The notes: generated by a model from the letters alone, not told the origin. 19,256 nucleotides of DNA from CAZTHL01 sp964613585 (GCA_964613585.1 CAZTHL010000072.1:1-19256), one strand, 5' to 3'. Shown: positions 6,058 through 13,303, counted from the first letter of the stretch. Translations and numbers: made by a program.

Positions 6058-6942
6058 ATGCCTCGCCTGTTCTGCTTCGGACTCGGCTTCACCGCCACCC
6101 GGCTGGCCCATCGTCTGCTGCGCCAGGGCTGGGCCGTCGACGGCACCTGCCGCGATCCGGACAAGGCCCGGGCGCTCGGCCGTGAGGGGATTCCGGCGCG
6201 GGTGTTCGACGGCGAGCGGCCCCTGGAGGCGGTCGAGGAGGCCTTCGACGGCGTCACCCATGTCCTGGTCTCGGTGCCGCCGGACGAGGCCGGCGACCCG
6301 GTGGTGCGGCACCACGGCGCCGACCTGGCACGCCTGCCGGCCTTGGCCTGGCTCGGCTATCTCTCGACCACCGGCGTCTACGGTGACCGCGGCGGCGGCT
6401 GGGTGGACGAGGATTCCGCGCTCGAGCCGACGACCGAGCGTGGCCGTCGGCGGCTGGAGGCCGAGCGGCAATGGCTTTCGCTGTGGCGCGCGCGCGGCCT
6501 GCCGGCGCACCTGTTCCGGCTGGTCGGCATCTACGGCCCCGGGCGCAGCGCCCTTGATTCGCTGCGGGCGGGCCGGGCGCGCCGCATCGACAAGCCGGGG
6601 CAGGTGTTCAACCGGATCCATGTCGACGACATCGGCACGGCGCTGATCGCCTCCATGGAGCGCCCGGCGCCGGGCACCGCCTACAACATCGCGGACGACG
6701 ACCCGGCGCCGAGCCCCGACGTCATGGCCCATGCCGCGGCGCTGCTCGGGCAGGAGCCGCCGCCGCTGGTCGCCTTCGACGAGGCCGGGCTGTCGCCCAT
6801 GGCGCGCAGCTTCTACGCCGAGAACAAGCGGGTGCGGAACGACCGGATGAAGCGCGCGCTGGGCGTCGCCCTGCGCTTCCCCAGCTACAAGGATGGCCTC
6901 GCGGCGCAGCTTGCCGCCGAGCGCGCCGGCTCGGCCGCGTGA
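6058..6942 (+). CDS. Atypical SDR / NAD(P)-dependent epimerase-like protein (YeeZ-like)
   Basis: This is a 294-residue Rossmann-fold protein of the extended/atypical short-chain dehydrogenase group. The dinucleotide-binding glycine motif is FGLGFTATRLA (7-17). STTGVYGD (103-110) holds the expected tyrosine region and FRLVGIYGPGRS (153-164) matches the family's substrate-side motif. The usual YxxxK catalytic pair is not intact: the position that carries it in active epimerases reads ERGRRRLEAE (127-136), as in YeeZ-type atypical SDRs. A classical epimerase reaction is therefore doubtful and the substrate is unknown. I chose the ATG at 6058 because the Rossmann motif begins five residues later. 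Its TGA overlaps the GTG start of nudC as GTGA, implying coupled translation. Confidence 0.86.
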   Translation: MPRLFCFGLGFTATRLAHRLLRQGWAVDGTCRDPDKARALGREGIPARVFDGERPLEAVEEAFDGVTHVLVSVPPDEAGDPVVRHHGADLARLPALAWLGYLSTTGVYGDRGGGWVDEDSALEPTTERGRRRLEAERQWLSLWRARGLPAHLFRLVGIYGPGRSALDSLRAGRARRIDKPGQVFNRIHVDDIGTALIASMERPAPGTAYNIADDDPAPSPDVMAHAAALLGQEPPPLVAFDEAGLSPMARSFYAENKRVRNDRMKRALGVALRFPSYKDGLAAQLAAERAGSAA

Positions 6943-7880
6943 GCCGGATTAACCCGTACACGCCGGTCGGGCTCGACCGGCTGGCCGCGCGGCGCACGGA
7001 CGAGGCCTGGCTGGCCGAGGCGCTGACCGCGCCGGACACCCGGCTGCTGCCGCTATGGCGCGGCAAGAACCTGATCACCGGGCCACGCGCCGCGCCCCGC
7101 CCGGTCCTGGTCGGGGCCGACGAGCCATGGTGGCGGCCGGCGGCGTCCGAGACCGTGCTGCTCGGTGCCGCCGACGGCGCCTGCCATTTCGCCATCGACC
7201 TGTCCGACTGGCCGGACCCGGCGGCGGCCGTGCCGGAGCTCAAGGGTCGCGGCGTCTTCGTCGACCTGCGCACCACCGGGCCGCTGCTGCCGGCCGACCA
7301 AGCGGCGCTTCTCGCCTATGCCCGGGCCATCCTGGGATGGCACCGCAGCCACCGACACTGCAGCGCCTGCGGCCACGCCACGGCAAGCCGCCAAGCCGGC
7401 TTCCGCCGGGACTGCGCGAACCCGGAGTGTCGGACGGCGGACTTCCCGCGCACCGACCCGACGGTGATCGTTCTGGTGCATCACGGGGACCGCGTTCTGC
7501 TCGGCCGGCAGCGGGGCTGGCCGCGCGGCATGCATTCGCTGCTGGCCGGCTTCGTCGAGCCCGGCGAGAGCCTGGAGGGCTGCGTCGCCCGTGAGGTGGC
7601 CGAGGAGGCCGGGGTGGCCGTGACCGACATCGCCTACCATTCCTCGCAGCCCTGGCCGTTCCCCCGCTCGGTGATGATCGGCTTCACCGCCCGGGCGCTC
7701 GGCACGCGGCTCATGGTCGACGCCGAGGAACTGGAGAGCGCCGCCTGGTTTGACCGCGCCTTCCTCGGCGCGGTCCCGGCGGACGCGACGCCGGGCCACG
7801 CCGAATTCGCCCTGCCGCGGCCGGACAGCATCGCCCGGCGCATCCTCGGTGACTGGCTGAACGGCCGACTCGCCGGCTGA
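6939..7880 (+). CDS. nudC: NAD+ diphosphatase / RNA deNADding enzyme NudC
   Basis: NudC hydrolyses NAD(H) to NMN(H) plus AMP and removes NAD caps from RNA 5' ends. The 313-residue protein has the full family architecture: an N-terminal domain, a four-cysteine zinc site (C141, C144, C159, C164), a perfect Nudix box from Gly204 to Val226 (G204, E210, R218-E219, E222-E223, G225), and the NADH-specific motif SQPWPFPRS at 236-244 that separates NudC from other Nudix enzymes. The start is GTG at 6939, overlapping the SDR stop by 4 bp. No independent promoter is evident. All catalytic and zinc residues are present, so it should be active. Confidence 0.96.
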   Translation: MSRINPYTPVGLDRLAARRTDEAWLAEALTAPDTRLLPLWRGKNLITGPRAAPRPVLVGADEPWWRPAASETVLLGAADGACHFAIDLSDWPDPAAAVPELKGRGVFVDLRTTGPLLPADQAALLAYARAILGWHRSHRHCSACGHATASRQAGFRRDCANPECRTADFPRTDPTVIVLVHHGDRVLLGRQRGWPRGMHSLLAGFVEPGESLEGCVAREVAEEAGVAVTDIAYHSSQPWPFPRSVMIGFTARALGTRLMVDAEELESAAWFDRAFLGAVPADATPGHAEFALPRPDSIARRILGDWLNGRLAG

Positions 7881-8286
7881 CCCGCTCCGCCTGTGGCGGA
7901 TCCGCGTCACATTGTCGCGCTGCGCCTGTTGCGGCGCAATACATGCGCCCCGGACTCGGGAAGAGCCCAAAGACCGAGCAATGTCCTTTATCTTTCAACG
8001 GCCCGGGCCGGGATGGCGGGCGGGAGCCCTTCCGGCGGCGGCGGCCTCGCGCCGGCCGGTCGAACCGTTCCCATCGACATTTTGGCAACGCCCAAGTGAC
8101 AGCGCGATGAAAAATTTTCGGCTCCATGGGCCCTCGGGTGACGCAAACCGACGGAAACTGCCAAACGCGCAAAGACCCTGCTGGACAGTAAGCTAAAAGA
8201 CCACTTTGCAGACAGGACGAAGCTTGGTCTTATGGTGTCATCGAGCACCCGATACCGACGTCCCCCACGTTTCGAAAGGTTCCCCC
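7881..8286. other. nudC-CBS intergenic region (406 bp)
   Basis: No convincing gene is seen. After nudC there are two small hairpins: tccgcc (7886-7891) with ggcgga (7895-7900), and tgcgcc (7921-7926) with ggcgca (7933-7938). Neither has a T-run. From about 8080 to 8235 the sequence is clearly less GC-rich than the rest of the window, for example gatgaaaaattttcgg and agctaaaagacc, consistent with a promoter region for the CBS-domain gene. Confidence 0.45.
8206..8233 (+). promoter_or_regulatory. Weak promoter candidate for the CBS-domain gene
   Basis: ttgcag (8206-8211) and tcttat (8228-8233) lie 16 bases apart, about 55 bases before the ATG, at the end of the AT-richer stretch. The match to consensus is modest on both sides, so this is a positional guess. 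Confidence 0.25.
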
Positions 8287-8727
8287 ATGTACCGTGATCG
8301 CACGATCCGCTCCCTGATCGATGGGCAGCAACTGGTGACCCTGCCCCCCGACACCTCCATCCGCCACACCGCCATCGTCATGGCCGAGCACCGCATCGGT
8401 GCCGTGCCGGTGGTCAGGGACGGCCTGCTGGTCGGCATGTTCACCGAGCGCGACCTGATGAACCGGGTAGTCGCCCACGGCCTGAACACCGACGAGACCA
8501 AGCTCGAGCAGGTGATGACCCGCAATGTGTCGACGGTCTCCCTCGACCGTCCGGTCATCCACGCGCTGCACCTCATGCACGAGAACGGCTTCCGCCACCT
8601 GCCGGTGGTGGACGGCGGCGGCCGCGTCGTCGGCATGATGTCGGCCCGCGATGCCCAGGGCATGGAGGTGCTGACCTTCGAGCGCGACAGCACCTTCCGC
8701 GACACCGTCACCGAGGTGCTGCGCTAA
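8287..8727 (+). CDS. Two-CBS-domain (Bateman module) protein
   Basis: A 146-residue cytosolic protein made of little more than a CBS pair. CBS1 spans about residues 6-61, with IGAVPVV and the terminal TERDL (53-57). CBS2 spans about 76-124, with VMTRNVSTVS, FRHLPVVD and SARDA (119-123). CBS pairs bind adenosine nucleotides such as AMP, ATP or SAM in the cleft between domains and act as energy sensors, usually for a partner domain. No effector domain is fused, so a protein partner is expected but cannot be named. An aaagg just before the ATG at 8287 supports this start. It appears monocistronic: a long leader precedes it and a strong terminator follows. Confidence 0.93.
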   Translation: MYRDRTIRSLIDGQQLVTLPPDTSIRHTAIVMAEHRIGAVPVVRDGLLVGMFTERDLMNRVVAHGLNTDETKLEQVMTRNVSTVSLDRPVIHALHLMHENGFRHLPVVDGGGRVVGMMSARDAQGMEVLTFERDSTFRDTVTEVLR

Positions 8728-8781
8728 GCCGCCACCATCAGCCGGCCGGCCCCGCGCGGGCCGGCCGGCCTCGGCGCGGAG

Positions 8782-8811
8782 GGCCCGGGGCATCACGCTC
8801 CGGGCCTTTTT
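8782..8811 (+). terminator. Rho-independent terminator after the CBS-domain gene
   Basis: The stem ggcccgg (8782-8788) pairs with ccgggcc (8800-8806), extended by a G-T and a G-C pair to a seven-base loop, and is followed directly by five T residues (8807-8811). It is the most canonical intrinsic terminator in the window. A second GC palindrome, rich in ggccggcc, lies just upstream at about 8741-8770. Confidence 0.88.
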
Positions 8812-9045
8812 GATTCGGAGCCCGCGGCGCGGGGCTCGGGCGCGCCGACGCGCCACCGCCGGATTGGTCGGGGCCGGAGGCCGGCCCTATCTTCATCGTG
8901 TCGTCATTCACCATGCCGATCTGCTCCCCGGCGCGGTCCACCCGATCCTTGACTCTTTCGGAACCGAGCAGGCCGGGAGCCGGAACGCCCGCAAGAGTGT
9001 TCCGGCGTCCACCCTCCCTTGTATGAGTCCGTCCACCATCCAGCC
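8812..9045 (+). promoter_or_regulatory. Leader region of the cell-wall hydrolase gene with a promoter candidate
   Basis: No gene is seen. ttggtc (8864-8869) and tatctt (8888-8893) are 18 bases apart and could be a promoter, giving a leader of about 150 bases. The spacer contains the palindrome-like ggccggaggccggcc. Evidence is sequence similarity only. Confidence 0.3.
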
Positions 9046-9534
9046 ATGACGAGATCCTTCTGCTTTGCCGTGGCGGCGCTCTGCGCCCTCGGCCTCGCGC
9101 CGCGCCCCGCCGTCGCCGCGGAGTCGGCGCATGCGAGCGACGCCAACTTCCGCTGCCTCGCCCTCACCGTCTACTTCGAGGCCCGCTCCGAATCGGCCCG
9201 GGACCAGAAGGGGGTGGCCCACGTCGTACTCAATCGCCGCGAGAGCGAGCGCTTCCCCGACAGCATCTGCGCCGTGGTCCAGGAAGGCGGCGAATACGGC
9301 AGCTGCCAGTTCTCGTGGTACTGCGACGGCGCCAGCGACCGTCCGAAGGAGCAGGAGGCCTGGGAGGAGGCGCAGCGTCATGCCCGGGCCGTGCTGAGCG
9401 GCGAGGCACCGGATCCGACCGACGGGGCGACCTACTACCACCTCGAGACGGTCAGCCCGGCCTGGGCCGACGACTTCACGCGGACCGTCAAGATCGACCG
9501 CCACGTCTACTACCGCGACGACGGCGAGGTGTGA
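9046..9534 (+). CDS. Secreted SleB-type cell-wall hydrolase
   Basis: A 162-residue exported protein of the Hydrolase_2 (SleB/CwlJ) family, whose members cleave peptidoglycan, SleB acting as a lytic transglycosylase in Bacillus spores. An N-terminal signal peptide (MTRSFCFAVAALCALGLAPRPAVAA) has a likely cut after residue 25. The catalytic domain follows: LTVYFEARSES at 40-50, with Glu45 the probable catalytic acid, then KGVAHVVLNRRES, FPDSICAVVQ and CQFSWYCDG (87-95). It is the short form typical of alphaproteobacteria, with no binding domain. The ATG at 9046 is chosen because the signal peptide starts there; a start at 9019 would add nine residues. It is convergent with pheA. A role in wall remodelling is inferred, and nothing here links it to sporulation. 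Confidence 0.9.
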   Translation: MTRSFCFAVAALCALGLAPRPAVAAESAHASDANFRCLALTVYFEARSESARDQKGVAHVVLNRRESERFPDSICAVVQEGGEYGSCQFSWYCDGASDRPKEQEAWEEAQRHARAVLSGEAPDPTDGATYYHLETVSPAWADDFTRTVKIDRHVYYRDDGEV

Positions 9535-9856
9535 GGGGCCCGGTCTCCGGTCCGCGGCCGCCCGCGAGGTCTTCCTGCCGCGCGCCGGGCGAGCGCGGGT
9601 CTCGTCGCATCCTCCGATGCCGCCGGTCGGGCGACAGTGCTCGCCGGCACAAGCCCGGTTCGAGCGGCTTCCCGCCGCTGAGAGCGGCCCATGGGCCGGA
9701 CGGAGCGGCTCCCCCCGCCTCCTGTCGAGCGGCGCATCGAGGCCGCTCGAACGCGTCCGGGTCCGGTGGCATCGCCGGCCCGCGGAGACGCTTTCGTGCC
9801 TCGGCCGGGCGACGGGCCGCCTCTGCCTCGGCCGGGCGACCGGCCGTCCGGTCTCG
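9535..9856. other. Convergent intergenic region between sleB-like gene and pheA (322 bp)
   Basis: This is a highly GC-rich spacer between two converging genes, with no gene. It holds a perfect hairpin, gccgct (9674-9679) and agcggc (9683-9688), running into the 12-base palindrome ggcccatgggcc (9686-9697), and a 17-bp direct repeat at 9797-9840. These may form a bidirectional terminator, but no T-runs were seen. Confidence 0.45.
9797..9840. repeat. 17-bp direct repeat, two copies, 27-bp period
   Basis: tgcctcggccgggcgac occurs at 9797-9813 and identically at 9824-9840, just downstream of pheA. A partial third copy (cggtcgggcgac) lies at about 9623-9634. Copy number is too low and the spacing too short for a CRISPR array. 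Confidence 0.85.
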
Positions 9857-10729
9857 TCACCCCTCCCCGGTGGCCTGGCTCGGGTCCCGGCGGAAGGGGT
9901 GGGCCGGGTAGACCCCGAGGATCTCCACGTCGCGCGAGAAGAAGCGCAGCTCTTCGAGCGCCAGGGTCAGCCGCCGGTCCTGTGGATGGCCCTCGACGTC
10001 GGCGTAGAACTGCGCCTGGGCGAAGCGGCCGCCGACCATGTAGCTCTCCAGCTTGGTCATGTTGATGCCGTTGGTGGCGAAGCCGCCAAGCGCTTTGTAG
10101 AGCGCCGCCGGCACGCTGCGCACCTCGAAGACGAAGCTGGTGATGACCGGGCCGGGCGCCTCCACGGGCGGCCAGCGCGGCTCCTTCTCCATTACCAGGA
10201 AGCGCGTCGTGTTGTGCTCGGTGTCCTCGATGTCGGTCAGCAGGATGTCGAGCCTGTACAGCTCGGCCGCCAAATGGCTGGCGATCGCCGCCTCGCTCGG
10301 GTCGCCGCGCTCGGCCACCATGGCGGCCGCGCCGGCCGTGTCCGCGTGCACCATCGCCTCGATGCCGAGCTCGCGGATCAGGCAGCGGCACTGCCCCAGT
10401 GCGTGCACGTGGCTGTGCACCCGTCGAATGCCGCCGATCGTGGCCCCCGGCACGCCGAGTAGCTGGTGATGCACCCGCTGGAAGCGCTCGCCGGTGATGA
10501 ACAGGCCCGAGTGCGGCAGCAGCCGGTGGATGTCGGCGACACGGCCGGCCACCGAGTTCTCCACCGGCAGCAGCGCCAGCCGCGCCCGGTCCTCGTGCAC
10601 CGCCGCCATGGTCTCCTCGAAGGAGCGGCACGGCAGGGTGCCGAGCTCCGGGAAGAACTGGCGGCACGCCAGGTCCGAGTTCGCCCCCGGCCAGCCCTGG
10701 AAGGCGGCGACGCGCGGCGCCTCGCTCAT
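9857..10729 (-). CDS. pheA: Prephenate dehydratase (monofunctional, ACT-regulated)
   Basis: The enzyme decarboxylates and dehydrates prephenate to phenylpyruvate in phenylalanine synthesis, with phenylalanine feedback through a C-terminal ACT domain. The 290 residues show FQGWPGANSD (10-19), LPVENSVAGRVADIH (54-68), HSHVHALGQC (105-114), ADTAGAA (129-135) and the catalytic NTTRF (173-177), Thr175 being the expected catalytic threonine. The ACT domain starts near 195 with FVFEV and carries GGFATNGINMTKLES (215-229) at the effector site. There is no chorismate mutase domain, so that activity must be encoded elsewhere. Its ATG overlaps the kdsB stop by 4 bp (ATGA), which marks it as the second gene of a kdsB-pheA operon. 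Confidence 0.95.
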   Translation of the reverse strand: MSEAPRVAAFQGWPGANSDLACRQFFPELGTLPCRSFEETMAAVHEDRARLALLPVENSVAGRVADIHRLLPHSGLFITGERFQRVHHQLLGVPGATIGGIRRVHSHVHALGQCRCLIRELGIEAMVHADTAGAAAMVAERGDPSEAAIASHLAAELYRLDILLTDIEDTEHNTTRFLVMEKEPRWPPVEAPGPVITSFVFEVRSVPAALYKALGGFATNGINMTKLESYMVGGRFAQAQFYADVEGHPQDRRLTLALEELRFFSRDVEILGVYPAHPFRRDPSQATGEG

Positions 10730-11544
10730 GGCCCGAGCTCCGGCCCGGCCCGTCCGTCCGGCACGGCACGCAGGCGGGCTCCGCCCGGGCCGCCCAGCAG
10801 CGTCCGCGCCCGGGCCAGATCGGCCGGCGTGTCGACGCCGAGCGGCACCGCGTCGATCACCGCCACCTCGATGCGCAGGCCGGCGGCCAGCGCGCGCAGC
10901 TGCTCCAGCCGCTCGCGCTGCTCGATTGCCGCGGCCGGCAGGCCGACGAAGCGCTCCAGCGCGTTCCGCCGAAAGGCGTACAGCCCGACATGGTGCAGCA
11001 GCCGCCCCGCCCCCGCCGGCACCGGCGCCCGGCTGAAGTAGAGCGCCCGGCCGCGCGCCGCCCCCTCCGGTGGCTCGATGGCCGCCTTGACCACGTTGGG
11101 GTCGTCACGCTCGTCGTCCGCGGCCGGCGCCGCCAGGGTGCCGATGTCGACCAGCGGATCCTCGAGCAAGGCCAGGGCGCGTCGGATCGCCGTCGGCGGC
11201 AGCGTCGGCAGGTCCCCCTGGAGGTTGACGACGGCGCCATGGCGGCCGGCGGGGTCGACGCGCTGGAGCGCCGCGCGCACCCGGTCCGAGCCGGACGGCA
11301 GCGCCGGGTCGGTCAGCACGGCCTCGCCGCCGGCGTCGCGCACGACAAGCGCGATCTCCGGGTCGGCGCAGGCCACCAGCACCGGGCCGATATCGGCCTC
11401 GCAGGCCCGGCGCCACACCTGCACGATCATCGGCAGCCCGCCGATCTCGGCCAGCGGCTTGCTCGGCAGGCGGGTTGCGGCGAGCCGCGCGGGAATGATC
11501 GTGACCGGCGACAGCGCACGGACGGATGCGGGCAAAACGGTCAT
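10726..11544 (-). CDS. kdsB: 3-deoxy-manno-octulosonate (KDO) cytidylyltransferase
   Basis: KdsB activates KDO with CTP to CMP-KDO for the inner core of lipopolysaccharide. The nucleotide-binding signature IPARLAATRLPSKPL is at residues 17-31, PSGSDRV at 83-89, NLQGDLP at 107-113 (Asp111 being the expected magnesium ligand), YFSRAPVP at 169-176, HHVGLYAFRR at 184-193, EQRERLEQLR at 208-217 and VDTPADL near 237. The start at 11544 gives 272 residues; an open frame reaches up to 11697, but the extra 51 codons have no family character and would run into the cytochrome promoter region. The C-terminal 20 residues (Gly/Arg/Pro-rich) extend beyond the E. coli enzyme. It is first in an operon with pheA. 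Confidence 0.94.
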   Translation of the reverse strand: MTVLPASVRALSPVTIIPARLAATRLPSKPLAEIGGLPMIVQVWRRACEADIGPVLVACADPEIALVVRDAGGEAVLTDPALPSGSDRVRAALQRVDPAGRHGAVVNLQGDLPTLPPTAIRRALALLEDPLVDIGTLAAPAADDERDDPNVVKAAIEPPEGAARGRALYFSRAPVPAGAGRLLHHVGLYAFRRNALERFVGLPAAAIEQRERLEQLRALAAGLRIEVAVIDAVPLGVDTPADLARARTLLGGPGGARLRAVPDGRAGPELGP

Positions 11545-11564
11545 GGCCCAGGCGCCATGCACCC

Positions 11565-11591
11565 AAGGCGGCTGTGTCGTCAAGCCGCCTT
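11565..11591. promoter_or_regulatory. Perfect 9-bp inverted repeat in the kdsB / cytochrome c divergent region
   Basis: aaggcggct (11565-11573) and agccgcctt (11583-11591) form a perfect nine-base dyad with a nine-base spacer, 20 bp before the kdsB ATG. A partial third copy, aggcggct, follows at 11601-11608. It could be a hairpin in the kdsB 5' leader or a dimeric-protein binding site. Confidence 0.5.
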
Positions 11592-11654
11592 GCGGCGAAC
11601 AGGCGGCTCGGAGGCTTGCCATGCCCGGGCCAAAGGCCCTACAAGCCCCTGTCC

Positions 11655-11663
11655 TGCTATGAT
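11655..11663 (+). promoter_or_regulatory. Extended -10 promoter candidate for the cytochrome c gene
   Basis: tgctatgat reads as an extended -10 (TG-n-TATGAT, one mismatch from consensus), about 49 bases before the ATG. No good -35 is present at 17 bases upstream, as expected for extended -10 promoters. Confidence 0.45.
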
Positions 11664-11711
11664 GGAAACGATGCGCCGGAAAGCCGGCGCCAAGCACGGG
11701 TGCCGGCCGGC

Positions 11712-12320
11712 ATGGAATTGAACAAGATCGTCTCGGCGATCCTGCTTGCGGGAATCGTCGGCATGGGCAGCGCCTTCGTGGCCAACCTCCTGATCCACCC
11801 TGAGGTTCCCGACGAGTTCGCCTACGTCATCGAGGTCCCCGAGGCCGAAGGCGAGGGTGAGGCCGCCGCGGCGGAGGAGGAGCCGCAGCTCGCGGCCATC
11901 GCGCCCTTGATGGCCGCGGCCGACGCCTCGGCCGGCGAGGCGGCCTCGCGCGCCTGCGCCGCCTGCCACAGCTTCGAGCAGGGCGGCGCCCACAAGATCG
12001 GCCCGAACCTGTGGAACGTGGTCATGGGGCCGATGGCCCATGCCGAGGACTTCAGCTACTCCGACGCGCTGCAGGCGCGTGCGGACGAAGGGGGTGTCTG
12101 GACCTACGAGAACCTGAACGCGTTCCTGCACGCCCCGCGCGACTGGCTGCCGGGCACCAGCATGAGCTATGCCGGCCTTTCGGACGCCGAGGACCGCGCC
12201 AACATGATCGCCTATCTCCGCTCGCTGAGCGAGGAGCCGCCGCCGCTGCCGGATCCCGAGGGCGACGGCACCGACACCGCCGAGGCCGAGGCGCCGGCCG
12301 AGACGGCGACGGGCGGCTGA
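11712..12320 (+). CDS. Membrane-anchored class I cytochrome c (CycM-like)
   Basis: A 202-residue c-type cytochrome held in the inner membrane by an uncleaved N-terminal helix (about residues 5-28, IVSAILLAGIVGMGSAFVANLL), with the haem domain in the periplasm. An acidic Ala/Glu-rich linker (41-75) leads to the haem motif C82-A-A-C85-H86, with KIGPNLWNVV (95-104) after it. The sixth ligand is probably Met151 in PGTSMSYAGL. The last 30 residues form an acidic Pro/Glu/Asp tail. Such membrane cytochromes of alphaproteobacteria (CycM, membrane c552) pass electrons from the bc1 complex to oxidases. The ATG at 11712 is chosen because it opens the anchor helix; an open frame from 11526 is non-coding in character. 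The gene is divergent from kdsB, an arrangement seen in other alphaproteobacteria (from memory). Confidence 0.91.
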   Translation: MELNKIVSAILLAGIVGMGSAFVANLLIHPEVPDEFAYVIEVPEAEGEGEAAAAEEEPQLAAIAPLMAAADASAGEAASRACAACHSFEQGGAHKIGPNLWNVVMGPMAHAEDFSYSDALQARADEGGVWTYENLNAFLHAPRDWLPGTSMSYAGLSDAEDRANMIAYLRSLSEEPPPLPDPEGDGTDTAEAEAPAETATGG

Positions 12321-12390
12321 TCGGCGGGAACGACCGGGCCGATCGGCGGTTGTCGCCGTTTCCGCCCGGCTCATCGGGGAGGCCGCGCCC

Positions 12391-13170
12391 ATGGCCGACG
12401 ACAGCTACGCGCCGTTCGTCACCCTCGCCCAGCGGCTGGCCGACGCCAGCGCCGCCGAGACCCGGCGCTACTTCCGCACGCCCCTGCCGATCGAGGACAA
12501 GCCCGACGCCAGCCCGGTGACCCAGGCCGACCGCGCCGCCGAGTCGGCGATGCGGTCGATCCTCGAGGCCGAGCGGCCGCAGGACGGCATCGTGGGCGAG
12601 GAGTTCGGCAGCCATGGCGCCGACCGCGAGAACGTCTGGATCATCGATCCGATCGACGGCACCCTGGCGTTCCTGACCGGCCGGCCGACCTTCGCCACGC
12701 TGCTGGCGCTGATGCACCGGGAGCGCTTCGTGCTCGGCCTGATCGATCAGCCCATCGCCGGCGACCGGTGGCTCGGGGTCACGGGAAAGCCGACGCTCTA
12801 CGGCAATGTCCGGCCGGTCGCCACCCGGGCCTGCACGTCCCTCGACAAGGCGATGGTGAGCTCGACCAGCCCGGACCTGTTCACGCTCGAGGACCGGCGG
12901 CGATTCGACGCGCTGAGGGACCGGGCGCGCGGCGTCACCTACGGCGGCGATGCCTACGGGTATGGCCTGCTGGCCAACGGCTTCATCGACCTGATCGTCG
13001 AGGCCCAGCTGCAGCTCCATGACTTCGCCGCCCTGGTGCCGGTGGTGGCCGGGGCCGGAGGCCTGATCACCGACTGGGCCGGCCGGCCGCTCGAGCCCGG
13101 CGCCGACGGCCGCATCCTCGCGGCGGGGACCGCGGCGCTGCATCGCCAGGCCCTGCCCCTGCTCGCTTGA
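12391..13170 (+). CDS. hisN: Histidinol-phosphatase, inositol monophosphatase-family type
   Basis: HisN removes the phosphate from histidinol phosphate, the penultimate section of histidine synthesis, in bacteria that lack the PHP or HAD enzymes. The 259 residues contain the metal-dependent phosphatase motifs: SPVTQADRAAE (41-51), VGEEFG (68-73), the central WIIDPIDGT (83-91) with Asp86 and Asp89, and the C-terminal LQLHDFAALVPVVAGAGG (207-224) with Asp211. The GGDAYGYGLLANGFIDLIVE stretch (185-204) is typical of HisN rather than of inositol phosphatases. The residue after DPIDGT is Leu92, where HisN proteins I remember have Arg. A strong ribosome site (ggggagg, 12376-12382) precedes the ATG. 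It lies 70 bp after the cytochrome gene, so cotranscription is possible. Confidence 0.9.
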   Translation: MADDSYAPFVTLAQRLADASAAETRRYFRTPLPIEDKPDASPVTQADRAAESAMRSILEAERPQDGIVGEEFGSHGADRENVWIIDPIDGTLAFLTGRPTFATLLALMHRERFVLGLIDQPIAGDRWLGVTGKPTLYGNVRPVATRACTSLDKAMVSSTSPDLFTLEDRRRFDALRDRARGVTYGGDAYGYGLLANGFIDLIVEAQLQLHDFAALVPVVAGAGGLITDWAGRPLEPGADGRILAAGTAALHRQALPLLA

Positions 13171-13303
13171 GGGCGGGCGGCGCCGCCGTCAGCGGGGTGC
13201 TGGCGAGCGCGTCGCGAAAGCGCCATGTTTCTCGGCTTAGACGCGACCGTTCGGCCGTTCCCGTGACGGCGTCAGCCCGGACCCGATCGAACAAGGAGCG
13301 CCG

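Noticed and set aside
9797..9840. Possible CRISPR array from the 17-bp direct repeat
   Set aside because: Only two full copies with a 10-bp spacer, and no cas genes nearby.
10700..10702. GANS instead of the textbook GAYS motif in prephenate dehydratase
   Set aside because: FQG-x-PGANS is normal for alphaproteobacterial PheA as I remember it, so it is not an anomaly.
11206..11226. NLQGDLP instead of the E. coli-like NVQGDEP in KdsB
   Set aside because: The magnesium-binding Asp is kept, and the DLP form is common in alphaproteobacterial KdsB.
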